A stretch of 64,000 nucleotides of DNA from Streptomyces sp. NBC_00690. Its GTDB lineage: Bacteria > Actinomycetota > Actinomycetes > Streptomycetales > Streptomycetaceae. A program made the translations under genes and the position numbers. This document shows positions 10,101-17,741 of the stretch, in pieces; the stretch's first letter is position 1, and every line of letters starts with the position of its first letter. The stretch covers positions 1,674,001 to 1,738,000 of the forward strand of contig NZ_CP109009.1 of the NCBI RefSeq assembly GCF_036226685.1, written 5' to 3'. The notes below the pieces were generated by a model, which searched no databases, was not told the origin of the DNA, and saw only the letters and a list, made by a program, of their open reading frames with translations.

Positions 10101-12368
10101 AGCCGCTGCGTCCTCGGCGGGACAGGCTTCGCCGTCGGCATCGTCGGACGATGCCGCCCGGTCGTCCGGGAAGTGCTCGGGGTGCTCGCGATACTCGGGG
10201 TGCTCGCGATACTCGGGGGATGCGGTTGGCTCGTCGCCCGTGGCCGACGGCGAAGAGTGCTGCGCCACATCGGATCCGTCCGCCGTCTCGGTGGCGGAGG
10301 GATGAATGGCGCTCGGGCTCTCGTCGGTGATGGCCGGGGCGTCGTCGCTGAGGCCCGCCTCTGAGGTCGGCGAGGTCGGCGAATCCTGTGACGGTGGACC
10401 GTCGGGTTCCGTGGAGTCGTCAGGTTCCGTGGAGTCGTCGACCCGGGCATGGACGGCGCCCGGTTTGCGGGCCTCCGCCGCAACACTCCCCCTGCGGGGG
10501 GAGGGCACCGGTGCGGCAGCGGCAGCGGGGAGACCGAGCAGCGCGGCCAGTCGGCCGTCTTCGGCGATGGACGTCGCGGCGCGGTGCTCCGCTTGATAGG
10601 CGTTCTCCGCAGCACGGGACGCATCGGCCGCCCTCGCAGCGGCCAACTCCGCCCGTCCCTCACCGGCTACGGCCTCCCGCGCTCGCTCGGCCGTCGTCCG
10701 ACCGGCATCGCGTGCGGCGTCCCACGCGGCGACGGCGGACTTCTCCGCATCGCTCGCGGCGAGGGCTGCCCGTGCCGGATCGGCGTCCGGCGCGGTGTCG
10801 TCGAGCCACCCCGCTCGTACCGCATCCGTGGTCTCCTGCTCGACCTCGCTCAGCCGCTGGCGCAGATGGCCGATCTCGCTGCGGGCCCGCTGGGTCTCGG
10901 TGGCGGCGGCCGTCGCGTCCCGGTGCGCCGCCTCACCCAACTCCTGGAGCCCGGTGGCACGCTCCTCCTGTTCAGCGGCGACCTCCTCGCCGGCCTCAGC
11001 AGCGGAGTGCAGCGCGCGGACGAGATCAGCCGCCGCCCTGGCACGGGCCGCGAGGGCGGGGGCCGCATCGCGCTCGGCTTCCTGGATGGCTACGGCGACC
11101 CTGGCGGCACGGTCCGCTGCGGCACGGTGGCGCAGCACGGACTCGGCGGCCTGCCAGGCGGCGGACAGGGTTCTGGCGTCGCTCAGCTCACGGCGCTGCG
11201 CCGCGGCACCCTTCTCCGCGACGGTCAGGGCCAACGATGCATGGCGATAGGCCAGTTCTGCTGCGATGAGCGCACTTCGGCCGCGCGCCTGCTCGGCGTC
11301 GGTGACCGTGTGTGCGGCTGCCGTGACCTGGTCGGCGAGGTCGGCGGTACGGGCGCGTTCCTCTGCTGCCCGCGCGGAGAGCCGACGCGCAAGGGTGCGT
11401 GTACGTCGCTCGGAGCCCGTATGGATGTCGCGGGCCCGGCGACGCGTCTCGGCGGACTCCACGATCCGGCCGAGGAGATCGACGGACCCTGCGGTGAAGT
11501 CCCGCTCGGCGGTGAGTTCGGCACGGCGGCCGAGTTTGTTGCCGAAGCCGCTGACGAGGTCGGCGAGCCCGTCGGTGTCCCGGGTGTCGGTGACGGCCCG
11601 CAGCAGGAGGTCGGTGAAGTCGGAGTCCTTCTTGACGGCGAAGAGACCTGCCGCCTCGCCCTCGTCCGCGTTCATCTCGCGCTGGTAGCGGAAGAGCTCG
11701 GGGTCGAGACCGAGGTCTCCCAGGTGCTCGTTCCAGCGGTCGTGGATCTCCTCCCAGGAAACGTCCAGATGGGGATATGCCTTGCCCGCCTCGGTGATGG
11801 CGTCGCGGAAGCCCTTCATCGTGCGACGGCGGCCACGGGCGGTGGATGCCCCGTCGGATGGCGGACGCATCGCGGTGGACTCGGCGACCGGGAGCGAGTC
11901 CAGGCTCAGCCCAGGACCGGGGCGGAAGGAGTACCACGCCTCGGCGAACTTCCGCGGATCGTTGGAGACCTGGCGCCCCCGCCACTCGCTGACCTTGCCC
12001 ACGACGATCAGTTCGCCGGTGAGGGTGTGCTGCCACTCCAGGGCGACGTGCCCGCAGTCGTCGGCAAGCAGGAACTTGCGCAGCACGCCGGAACTGGCGC
12101 CGCCGAGGGTGTTGCGATGTCCCGGCAGCATCACCGAGAAGATCAGTTTGAGCAGGACGGACTTGCCCCCGCCGTTCTCCAGGAAGAGGACGCCCGCCGG
12201 GGCCGGGCGCCGGGGCGGACCGACCGGTTCCTTCTCGAAGAACTCCGCCTGGGTGGGTGCGGGGTGCGGCACTGGTGCGCCCACTCCCCGCAGGTCCAGC
12301 ACGGTGTCGGCGTAGCGCGCACCGGCGGGCCCGATGGAGTAGAGGCGAACGCGGGACAGCTCGTACAT
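7176..12368 (-). CDS. Giant SMC-like coiled-coil ATPase (MukB/MksB/JetC-like)
   Basis: This 1730-residue protein has the layout of an SMC-type ATPase. The N-terminal half-site carries LENGGGKS (residues 63-70), then long Ala/Glu/Arg-rich coiled coil. A globular hinge-like domain lies at about 803-966, followed by coiled coil again. The C-terminal half-site carries FSGGQ (1580-1584) and LFLDNP with D1618-N1619. About 180 residues before the hinge (about 620-800) are Ser/Asp/Glu/Pro-rich and look disordered, with two short duplications. The first P-loop position is Leu instead of Gly/Ala, and the residue after the Walker B Asp is Asn rather than Glu. ATG 12368 is chosen because clear homology-like sequence begins there; the longer frame overlaps the previous gene. 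The role is probably DNA loop extrusion or entrapment with its two partner subunits. Confidence 0.75.
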   Translation of the reverse strand: MYELSRVRLYSIGPAGARYADTVLDLRGVGAPVPHPAPTQAEFFEKEPVGPPRRPAPAGVLFLENGGGKSVLLKLIFSVMLPGHRNTLGGASSGVLRKFLLADDCGHVALEWQHTLTGELIVVGKVSEWRGRQVSNDPRKFAEAWYSFRPGPGLSLDSLPVAESTAMRPPSDGASTARGRRRTMKGFRDAITEAGKAYPHLDVSWEEIHDRWNEHLGDLGLDPELFRYQREMNADEGEAAGLFAVKKDSDFTDLLLRAVTDTRDTDGLADLVSGFGNKLGRRAELTAERDFTAGSVDLLGRIVESAETRRRARDIHTGSERRTRTLARRLSARAAEERARTADLADQVTAAAHTVTDAEQARGRSALIAAELAYRHASLALTVAEKGAAAQRRELSDARTLSAAWQAAESVLRHRAAADRAARVAVAIQEAERDAAPALAARARAAADLVRALHSAAEAGEEVAAEQEERATGLQELGEAAHRDATAAATETQRARSEIGHLRQRLSEVEQETTDAVRAGWLDDTAPDADPARAALAASDAEKSAVAAWDAARDAGRTTAERAREAVAGEGRAELAAARAADASRAAENAYQAEHRAATSIAEDGRLAALLGLPAAAAAPVPSPRRGSVAAEARKPGAVHARVDDSTEPDDSTEPDGPPSQDSPTSPTSEAGLSDDAPAITDESPSAIHPSATETADGSDVAQHSSPSATGDEPTASPEYREHPEYREHPEHFPDDRAASSDDADGEACPAEDAAAEPEPFTGGQQHSVHSSTSGDHPRPGTARGGSAAIARPAPRPAEGPLSAEELDRYAEELRDLLDQHVSSAERQLFDLRTAAADDTRILAALGDGGLLPPGPDVLATVEYLGEHGIPALPGWRYLAQAVDPADHAAVLAARPELVDGVVITDPASHRRAREALTGAALLPRSTVAVGTAAALLAPVPAPGADDDTAPDSDSVFLVPPNPAMHDEHAADEERHALRARATARDEEIRTLAARLAGDRSIAARLTSWRTDCPPGMLAELADRARSAREVAEETQAELAEARTVRAETEEAAADAARVREERQEAAQRARRVADALAGLAFRLRERAGWQVKLRELADEAAEAEARAAVCLERAKAADEDRRAAQRAGDDARRTARALRAERAEIAGAPESLPPVDPDAPRAALPALREAYRTASQLYEKVGVGADLRAEQARAESDESAALTELDRLTNKVRTRAAQLLEGTDGADGPSRQAAASRAESLVQMLETRASEASEKLGRLRGESERLAPADGEFHTELPEHLVPSDAEHAQTLLRTATTELAVRTDALTAAKDTHAGLLQAHRHTEDAAGGFDETAAMLRDLLRDQRDDDAAAEAPDPYPGSLAEARQSAAEARRSLRGCAADLSAAEAAVREASDVLVRHANSTRYEQVRTPARQQIRELPAAALPDHAAKWAEAFAPRLRVLTDELQQLERNRDTIVDRLRGLVESALATLRSAQRLSRLPEGLGEWSGQEFLRIRFEEPDQATLAERLGEVIDEATRGAVRKNSTAAYGEGRRDGMSLLLRGVQAALEPKGIAVEILKPDAVLRAERVPVGQMGDVFSGGQLLTAAIALYCTMAALRSNDRGRDRHRHAGTLFLDNPIGRANATYLLELQRAVSDALGVQLLYTTGLFDTTALAEFPLVIRLRNDADLRAGLKYISVEEHLRPGLPQEDPSGEAVHGEITATRMFRRSTVTVDQVAERSAAQSSPPR
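10179..10214. repeat. 18-bp perfect tandem duplication inside the SMC-like gene
   Basis: Two identical copies of GGGGTGCTCGCGATACTC encode the repeated hexapeptide EYREHP in the disordered segment of the ATPase. The unit keeps the reading frame, which suggests recent slippage. Confidence 0.85.
10405..10440. repeat. 18-bp near-perfect tandem duplication inside the SMC-like gene
   Basis: Two copies of GGTTCCGTGGAGTCGTCA (17 of 18 bases identical) encode DDSTEP twice in the acidic disordered segment. This is a second, independent in-frame expansion in the same linker. Confidence 0.85.
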
Positions 12369-12420
12369 GGCGGCGGACTCTCGTGGTTGGCAGGCCGGGT
12401 GGGGGGACGGTGTCGACAGG

Positions 12421-13374
12421 TCAGTTGTGGAAGGGGAGGCCGGCGTCGGCGACGAGCTCCAGATCGTCGGCGTCGGACGGCGGGAGCAGGGTGGCGCTGC
12501 CGTCGCTGACGGGGACCACGCCGAGTTCCAACAGTTCGGACATGGCGGCGCTGCCCGCCATGTCGCGAACCTGGAGCTGGTAGCGGGCGGTGGTGCGGTA
12601 GGTGCCTCCGGCGTCGTCCCCGGTGCGCTGGAGGAAGCCGGACTCTGTGAGGAAGGCCACGGCCTTGCCGATGATTCCGGTGGTCGAGCCGGCCAGTCGG
12701 CGAGCGTCCTTGGTGGCTCCGGTGGCACTGCGGCGGGTGTAGATCCGCCAGGCGGATTCCAGGCCGGGGGCTTCGGTGACGGGGTCGGTGTTCTCACCCT
12801 GTTGCTCGGCGCGCTCTTCGAGACGGCGGCACGCCTGGCGCACGAAGGCTTCCACGCCGTACACGGTGATGCGTCCGATGTACCCGTCGTCGGCGAGATC
12901 CTCGGGACGGGGAAACGCCAGGGCTGCGACCGCGAGATGGGCCAGACCGTGGAGGAACCGGTCCGCGGACTCCGCGGAGGCGCGTCGGGCGTACTCGCCC
13001 ATGCGGACGGCGAAGACGGAGTCCTCGGCGGCTGCCAGGGCCATGCCCGCCCGGGGGGAGACTTCGAGCACGATCAGACCGAGTCCGGTCGCCACCGCGT
13101 CGGCGAGGCGGGCGAAGGGCGCGTCCTCTCGGTAGCGCCTGAGCAGTTCTGTGTACTCGGCGTCGCGTGCGGGAAGCAGCTTGGGCTGGAGTCCGCAGGA
13201 CACGAGCCGGGCGGCGTCGGCGGCATCGGCGGGGGTGATTCTCGCCGCGCCGTCGTTCACGGTGTTGGCGGTGGTTGCAGTGTTGGCGGTGTTGGCGGTG
13301 GTTGCGCTGTTGAAGGGAGCGTCACCGCTGTCCGGCGCACGCCAGGGATCGCGCTCGGCGTGGTGGTCGGTCAC
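12421..13374 (-). CDS. MukE/KITE-like accessory subunit of the SMC-like complex (putative)
   Basis: This 317-residue protein has an N-terminal low-complexity part rich in Thr, Ala and Asn (residues 22-40) and a mainly helical middle. Its C-terminal region has winged-helix character (TTGIIGKAVAFLTESGFLQR, then YRTTARYQLQVRDMAGSAA). In size, position and fold pattern it fits the small KITE-type subunit found between kleisin and ATPase genes in MukFEB, MksFEB and Wadjet JetABC operons. That is inference from context; I see no diagnostic motif. GTG 13374 has a good GAGGAG eight bases upstream and overlaps the stop of the small ORF (GTGA). The ATPase gene starts 52 bp downstream. Confidence 0.65.
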   Translation of the reverse strand: MTDHHAERDPWRAPDSGDAPFNSATTANTANTATTANTVNDGAARITPADAADAARLVSCGLQPKLLPARDAEYTELLRRYREDAPFARLADAVATGLGLIVLEVSPRAGMALAAAEDSVFAVRMGEYARRASAESADRFLHGLAHLAVAALAFPRPEDLADDGYIGRITVYGVEAFVRQACRRLEERAEQQGENTDPVTEAPGLESAWRIYTRRSATGATKDARRLAGSTTGIIGKAVAFLTESGFLQRTGDDAGGTYRTTARYQLQVRDMAGSAAMSELLELGVVPVSDGSATLLPPSDADDLELVADAGLPFHN

Positions 13375-13616
13375 TGCGGGTGCTCCTCATGGCAGAGGGG
13401 TGAGTGGGGTACGGGGGGTGGCGAGGCCCGAAGACGACGTTGTGGGAGTGGGCGTCGCCTGCCGGGTATCGAGTCCGGGCGTCGTGCCTGGTCGGGGGCG
13501 GCGTCGCTCGTCAGGGATGGCGGTGGAGCTGACTGCTGTGTGTCCGTCGGGCGTTGCCGTCTCGCCGCAGCCCAGGACACGTCCGGGTGCAGGGCTTTCG
13601 TCGGCCGGCTGGTCAT
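13371..13616 (-). CDS. Small Pro/Arg-rich ORF bridging two subunit genes (possible)
   Basis: This 81-codon frame fills exactly the gap between the kleisin-like and KITE-like genes. Its ATG overlaps the upstream stop (ATGA) and its TGA overlaps the downstream GTG (GTGA). A GGAGG sits four bases before the ATG. Against it, the product is low-complexity (Pro, Arg, Ser) with no recognisable fold, and third-position GC is only about 70 percent by my count, lower than in the neighbours. It may be a real small subunit, or a ribosome-transit ORF that keeps translation coupled. Confidence 0.4.
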   Translation of the reverse strand: MTSRPTKALHPDVSWAAARRQRPTDTQQSAPPPSLTSDAAPDQARRPDSIPGRRRPLPQRRLRASPPPVPHSPLCHEEHPQ

Positions 13617-15139
13617 GCGGCCTCCGTGCGGCCTGCCGCCATGCCGACCGTGTCCAGGAGGGCGGTGCCGACGATCAGGTCTGCGCCGCCGAACTCCGGA
13701 TCGTCGAGTTCGGTTCCGTCGTCGACGGCGAACAGCAGTCGCTCCTCGCCTTGCCGATAGGCCGTGCCGACGGGCGGGCTCGCCGCATGCACGGCCAGGA
13801 GGGCGACCAGATAAGGCAGTTCGGGGTCGATGGCCCGGGCTTCGGCGAGGAGGCCCGAGAGCCGGCGCGGGGCGTCGTGTTCGAGGTCGAGCAGTTGCAG
13901 GGCGTTGGCCAGTTGGTCTTCGCTGAACCGGCTGTCGTCGGGAGTGGCGATGAGATCGGGTTCGGGCATCTCCGCGCCGAGGTGCTCACGCTCCACCGGA
14001 GGTGTGAGCAGCAGGTCGATCAGGTCCCCCATGCGCGCAGACGAGGGAGTGCTCAGTCCTGCGCCGCTGGCGAAGAAGGCGTCCGTGACCCGGATCGCGG
14101 AGTGCAGGGGGAGCGGCAACAGGGGTGCCATCAGCTGACCGTAGAGATCGAGACCGGTGTGGGAGGTGGGGCGCGCGAACGCCTGTCGGTCCTGCTCGGC
14201 ACGGAACAGGGGGCCGGCCTCCAGCAGCCTGGACTGGAGCTGAGTGTGTCGGCGGATGCAGTCCTTGACGATGTCGACCAACTCAGCGGCGCGGCGTTTG
14301 TGCTCGGGCTCCTCGGCCTCGTCGCGCGCCTTGCGGATATTGGTCAGGATCGCGTTCTCGTGGCGGTAGCGGTCGGCGATGTGGTCGAGCGCCTCGGCGA
14401 TCATGTCGGGTACGGCATTCAGCCAGTCGACGGCGCGCACGTTCCGGCGAGTTGCTTCCAGGGTGCGGCGAAGACTCTCGGCGTACTGGACCGTGCGGTA
14501 ACGCGCCTGCTCGGCGGCGAGCTGGGCATCGGCGAGCTTGCCCCGGCTGATGAGGACCTCCAGCTTGACCTCGGCCGCGATCTGCGCGCTGGTGACGTCG
14601 GTGTCGAGGGCACCGACGAGGACGTTGACCGCTTCGTCGGTGGTGCGCAGATACACGCCGCCACCGGTGCCGGGGACCTCCTCGATCAGCTTGAAGTCGT
14701 AGTCCCGACGGATGTAGGCGCCATCAGCCGCGAAGGTGCCGTACACAGCGCGGAATCCGCGATCGACGCTTCCCACGTTGATCAGGTTCTCCAGGACCCA
14801 ACGGGCGACGCGCTCGTGCTCGACAAGGGGTCGCTCGGGTGCCTGTGCGGCCACTCTGGGCAAGAGTCTGGCCACTATCTGGTCGTGGTCCGCGCCGGTG
14901 TCGAAGTCCATGTGGAGGGTGACGAGGTCGATGGCGGCGAGGGCCACCTCCGCCATCGAGTAGATCGTGTACTCCCCCGCGAGATTGGCCTTGCGGGTGT
15001 CGAGGTCGTGCAGTGGGGCGGTGCAGGCGAGCGCGCGCAGCCGCCGCGCGAGCCCTTCGTCGGCGGCCGGGCCCTGTGCGGGCCGCGGCCCCGCGCTGAG
15101 CTGGGGCGGAACAAGATCCGTCGGGGCTGGCGAAGTCAC
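13613..15139 (-). CDS. MukF/JetA-like kleisin subunit of the SMC-like complex (putative)
   Basis: This 508-residue, largely helical protein is the first gene of the SMC-like operon. The N-terminal part (about 40-160) looks like a helical winged-helix block, the middle (about 190-290) is coiled-coil-like with many Ala, Glu and Arg, and the C-terminal 200 residues form a further compact domain. This matches the architecture of kleisin-type subunits in MukF/MksF/JetA position. No catalytic motif was found. GTG 15139 is chosen because a TAGTCT hexamer lies seven bases upstream with no binding site between, which suits a leaderless transcript. An in-frame upstream start at 15244 exists but is less likely. 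Confidence 0.65.
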   Translation of the reverse strand: MTSPAPTDLVPPQLSAGPRPAQGPAADEGLARRLRALACTAPLHDLDTRKANLAGEYTIYSMAEVALAAIDLVTLHMDFDTGADHDQIVARLLPRVAAQAPERPLVEHERVARWVLENLINVGSVDRGFRAVYGTFAADGAYIRRDYDFKLIEEVPGTGGGVYLRTTDEAVNVLVGALDTDVTSAQIAAEVKLEVLISRGKLADAQLAAEQARYRTVQYAESLRRTLEATRRNVRAVDWLNAVPDMIAEALDHIADRYRHENAILTNIRKARDEAEEPEHKRRAAELVDIVKDCIRRHTQLQSRLLEAGPLFRAEQDRQAFARPTSHTGLDLYGQLMAPLLPLPLHSAIRVTDAFFASGAGLSTPSSARMGDLIDLLLTPPVEREHLGAEMPEPDLIATPDDSRFSEDQLANALQLLDLEHDAPRRLSGLLAEARAIDPELPYLVALLAVHAASPPVGTAYRQGEERLLFAVDDGTELDDPEFGGADLIVGTALLDTVGMAAGRTEAA

Positions 15140-15155
15140 GCTGCACAGACTAGGT
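15140..15155 (-). promoter_or_regulatory. Possible -10 element of a leaderless promoter for the SMC-like operon
   Basis: On the minus strand a TAGTCT hexamer is followed by seven bases (GTGCAGC) and then the GTG start of the kleisin-like gene. This spacing is typical of leaderless Streptomyces transcripts. No good -35 hexamer was found, so the call is tentative. Confidence 0.35.
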
Positions 15156-15305
15156 CCTCGGACTGACAACGGTCGAAACGGCGCAGAGCGACCGCTGTCG
15201 GCGTGTACGGACCGACCGGGCCGATGGAATCCACCCATCGCCACATAGGCCCATCAGCCCGTCGGACTATCGTCTGCGCCGCAGCGACGTCCGGGGCCTG
15301 CGCGG

Positions 15306-16079
15306 CTAGCGCTCTTCGCCTTCGGGCACCAGTTGTCCGTAGGTCTCGACCATGCGAGCGCGTGAATCGTGCAGATAGGCGGCGAGCAGCCGCTCAGCTG
15401 AGGTCCGGTCGCCGGCTCTGAGGGCTTCCAGTATGGCGCGGTTGCGGACGAGGAAGGGTTGGTGGAGTTCGCGTGGATTGTCGACCGCGTGGAAGGCGAG
15501 TCGCAGTTCGGCCAGCACGCTCCGCATGAGTTCGTCGGTGCGGGCGCTACCCGCGAGGGCCACCAACTCGCGGTGGAAGTGGATGTTGGCGGTGGACACG
15601 CCGGTCCAGTCGTGCTCGCGCTCTGCCTGCTCGCCGCCGCTGACGGCTTCGTCCAGCCCGTCGAGGACGTAGGGCGGCTCCCCCAGCCCGTGGACCACGG
15701 CGCATTCGACGAGCTGACGGGTGCGGTAGATGTCGACGACGTCCTGGACGGCGAGCATCCGGACGAAGACGCCACGGTTGAGTTCATGCACCAGGAGTCG
15801 TTCGTGGGTGAGCAGCCGGAACGCTTCCCGCAAGGTGTTGCGGGAGACGCCGAGGGCCTTGCCGATGGCGTCTTCCGAGAGCCGCTCGCCGGGTGGGAAG
15901 TACCCCTCGGCGATACGGGTCCGCAGGATGTCCGCGACGCGTTCGGCCGTGCTCGTGCGGCCCAACAGGGCACGGTCGTCCGCCAGCCCTCCCGTGCCGC
16001 CCGGGAAGTCGGCGTGCACCGCTGTGCCGCTGGGGCCGAGCGGATCGGCCTTCTTGGTGCCGGGATCCTTGACGCCCAC
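15306..16079 (-). CDS. GntR-family (FadR-type, FCD domain) transcriptional regulator
   Basis: This 257-residue regulator has an N-terminal winged helix-turn-helix (RIAEGYFPPGERLSEDAIGKALGVSRNTLREAFRLL, about residues 50-90) and an all-helical FCD ligand domain with conserved His and Asp residues (IHFHRELVALAG). FCD regulators usually bind small organic acids. It is divergent from an MFS transporter and the pxpABC genes, so it probably represses them until a substrate such as 5-oxoproline or a related acid appears. GTG 16079 is chosen for its upstream GAGAGGGG. A longer frame to 16316 would run across the divergent promoter. Confidence 0.88.
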   Translation of the reverse strand: MGVKDPGTKKADPLGPSGTAVHADFPGGTGGLADDRALLGRTSTAERVADILRTRIAEGYFPPGERLSEDAIGKALGVSRNTLREAFRLLTHERLLVHELNRGVFVRMLAVQDVVDIYRTRQLVECAVVHGLGEPPYVLDGLDEAVSGGEQAEREHDWTGVSTANIHFHRELVALAGSARTDELMRSVLAELRLAFHAVDNPRELHQPFLVRNRAILEALRAGDRTSAERLLAAYLHDSRARMVETYGQLVPEGEER

Positions 16080-16159
16080 GGCGCCCCTCTCTGTCGCGTC
16101 GACCACCGGGCCGACCTGTGGGCTCCCATCGTAGAACGAGGAACGGGACGACAAAACTC

Positions 16160-16189
16160 TTGTCGGATCGTTCAACGATCCTCTACCTT
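16160..16189 (+). promoter_or_regulatory. Promoter of the MFS-pxp genes with an embedded GntR operator
   Basis: A perfect 17-bp palindrome, GGATCGTT-C-AACGATCC (16165-16181), lies between a -35-like TTGTCG (16160-16165) and a -10-like TACCTT (16184-16189) spaced 18 bp apart. A repressor bound there would block RNA polymerase directly. It sits in the divergent region between the GntR gene and the transporter gene, which makes the GntR protein the likely ligand. The promoter hexamers are inferred; the palindrome is plain. Confidence 0.7.
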
Positions 16190-16240
16190 GGGGAGAGTTG
16201 GTTCGATCAGTGGCACCATCTCCCCTTCTGCGAGGTGTGG

Positions 16241-17518
16241 ATGAGCAAGACTCAGGCAGGGCCGCACCAGGACGATTTATCCGAGCCCGTCGGCGCTTTC
16301 GCCTGGCTGAAGGCACTTGGCCCCCGTGGGCGCCGGGCCTTCGGCGGCGCGTTCGGCGGCTACGCCCTCGATTCCTACGACTACTTCACCCTGCCCCTGG
16401 GCATGGTCGCGATCTCCGCGTACTTCCAGCTCGACCACGGACAGACCGGTCTCCTCACCACCGTGACGCTGGTGGTCTCCGCTGTCGGCGGCGCCCTCGC
16501 CGGAATCCTTGCCGACCGGATCGGCAGGGTGCGGGCTTTGATGATCACGGTGACCACCTATGCGGTGTTCACCGTGGCCTGCGGTTTCGCTCCCAACTAC
16601 GAGACCCTGGTGGTCTTCCGTGCGCTGCAAGGGCTCGGCTTCGGTGGCGAGTGGGCCGTGGGCGCGATCCTCGTCGCCGAGTACGCCACCGCGAAGCACC
16701 GCGGGCGAACCCTCGGGGCGGTCCAGAGTGCTTGGGCGGCCGGTTGGGCACTCGCCGTGATCGTCTACACCCTGGTCTTCGCCTTCCTCGACGAGGACAT
16801 CGCCTGGCGCGTGCTCTTCTGGACCGGCGCGCTTCCCGCTCTACTGGTGATCTACGTCCGCCGCCATGTGCGCGACGCCCCCGCAGCAGCGGCGCAGCGG
16901 GCGGCCAGCGAAGGACGCGGTTCGTTCTCCGCGATATTCGGCAAGGACCTGCTGCGCACCACCGTGTTCGCCACACTCCTGTCCACCGGCGTTCAGGGTG
17001 GCTACTACACGCTGGCCACTTGGGTGCCGACCTATCTGAAGACCGAGCGGGGACTGACCGTGATCGGTACGGGGGGCTATCTGGCGTTCCTGATCTCCGG
17101 CGCATTCCTCGGCTATCTCACGGGCGGGTACCTCACCGATCGAATCGGCCGAAAGCGGAACATCGTGCTCTTCGCCGTGCTTAGTTCGATCAGCATCCTC
17201 GCCTACACGCAGCTTCCGGCCGGTCAGAACGGACTGCTCCTGGTGCTGGGATTCCCCCTCGGCTTCTGCATGTCGGCGATATTCAGCGGGTTCGGCTCGT
17301 TCCTGAGCGAGCTGTACCCGACCGCCGTGCGAGGTACCGGTCAGGGATTCACCTACAACAGCGGTCGCGCGGTGGGTGCGTTCCTGCCGACCCTGGTGGG
17401 TTTCCTCTCCGACAGTTGGGGCGTGGGTGGTGCTCTCGCCCTGGGTGCCATTGGCTACGGTCTCGCCGTGGTGGCGCTCGTCGGACTGCCCGAGACGCGG
17501 GGCCGGGAGTTGTGGTGA
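16241..17518 (+). CDS. MFS transporter, metabolite:proton symporter type
   Basis: This 425-residue protein has about 12 membrane segments and the MFS loop signature ADRIGRVRALM after TM2, repeated as TDRIGRKRNIV in the second half. The sequence GLGFGGEWAVGAILVAEYATAKHRGR is typical of the aromatic-acid/sialic-acid/sugar-acid symporter branch. ATG 16241 follows GAGG at good spacing; the longer frame to 16118 overlaps the operator. It lies between the GntR gene and pxpABC, so uptake of 5-oxoproline or another acid feeding PxpABC is a reasonable guess. The substrate cannot be read from sequence. Confidence 0.85.
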   Translation: MSKTQAGPHQDDLSEPVGAFAWLKALGPRGRRAFGGAFGGYALDSYDYFTLPLGMVAISAYFQLDHGQTGLLTTVTLVVSAVGGALAGILADRIGRVRALMITVTTYAVFTVACGFAPNYETLVVFRALQGLGFGGEWAVGAILVAEYATAKHRGRTLGAVQSAWAAGWALAVIVYTLVFAFLDEDIAWRVLFWTGALPALLVIYVRRHVRDAPAAAAQRAASEGRGSFSAIFGKDLLRTTVFATLLSTGVQGGYYTLATWVPTYLKTERGLTVIGTGGYLAFLISGAFLGYLTGGYLTDRIGRKRNIVLFAVLSSISILAYTQLPAGQNGLLLVLGFPLGFCMSAIFSGFGSFLSELYPTAVRGTGQGFTYNSGRAVGAFLPTLVGFLSDSWGVGGALALGAIGYGLAVVALVGLPETRGRELW

Positions 17519-17741
17519 GCCAGGACCGGATTCCCCGGCTACGGGCACCGCGCCGGGAACATGTCCACCGAGGACGCGGCCCGGCGGGGCACCCGAGCCC
17601 GTCACTCGGCGGGGTGGCACCAGCAGCGACCACCGGACCTGAGCACGGGCCGACCGGGGAACGGAGCACCGCAAGGGTTTCGCACCCGTCGGTGGAGCGA
17701 GTACCACGTGGCCCGAAGCCACGGGAGCAGAGGAGGGGCAC

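Noticed and set aside
10449..12509. 686-residue plus-strand frame inside the SMC-like gene
   Set aside because: Mirror frame of a high-GC coding strand; Gly/Arg-rich without motifs.
13151..15166. 671-residue plus-strand frame opposite the kleisin-like gene
   Set aside because: Antisense shadow; third-position pattern belongs to the minus-strand gene.
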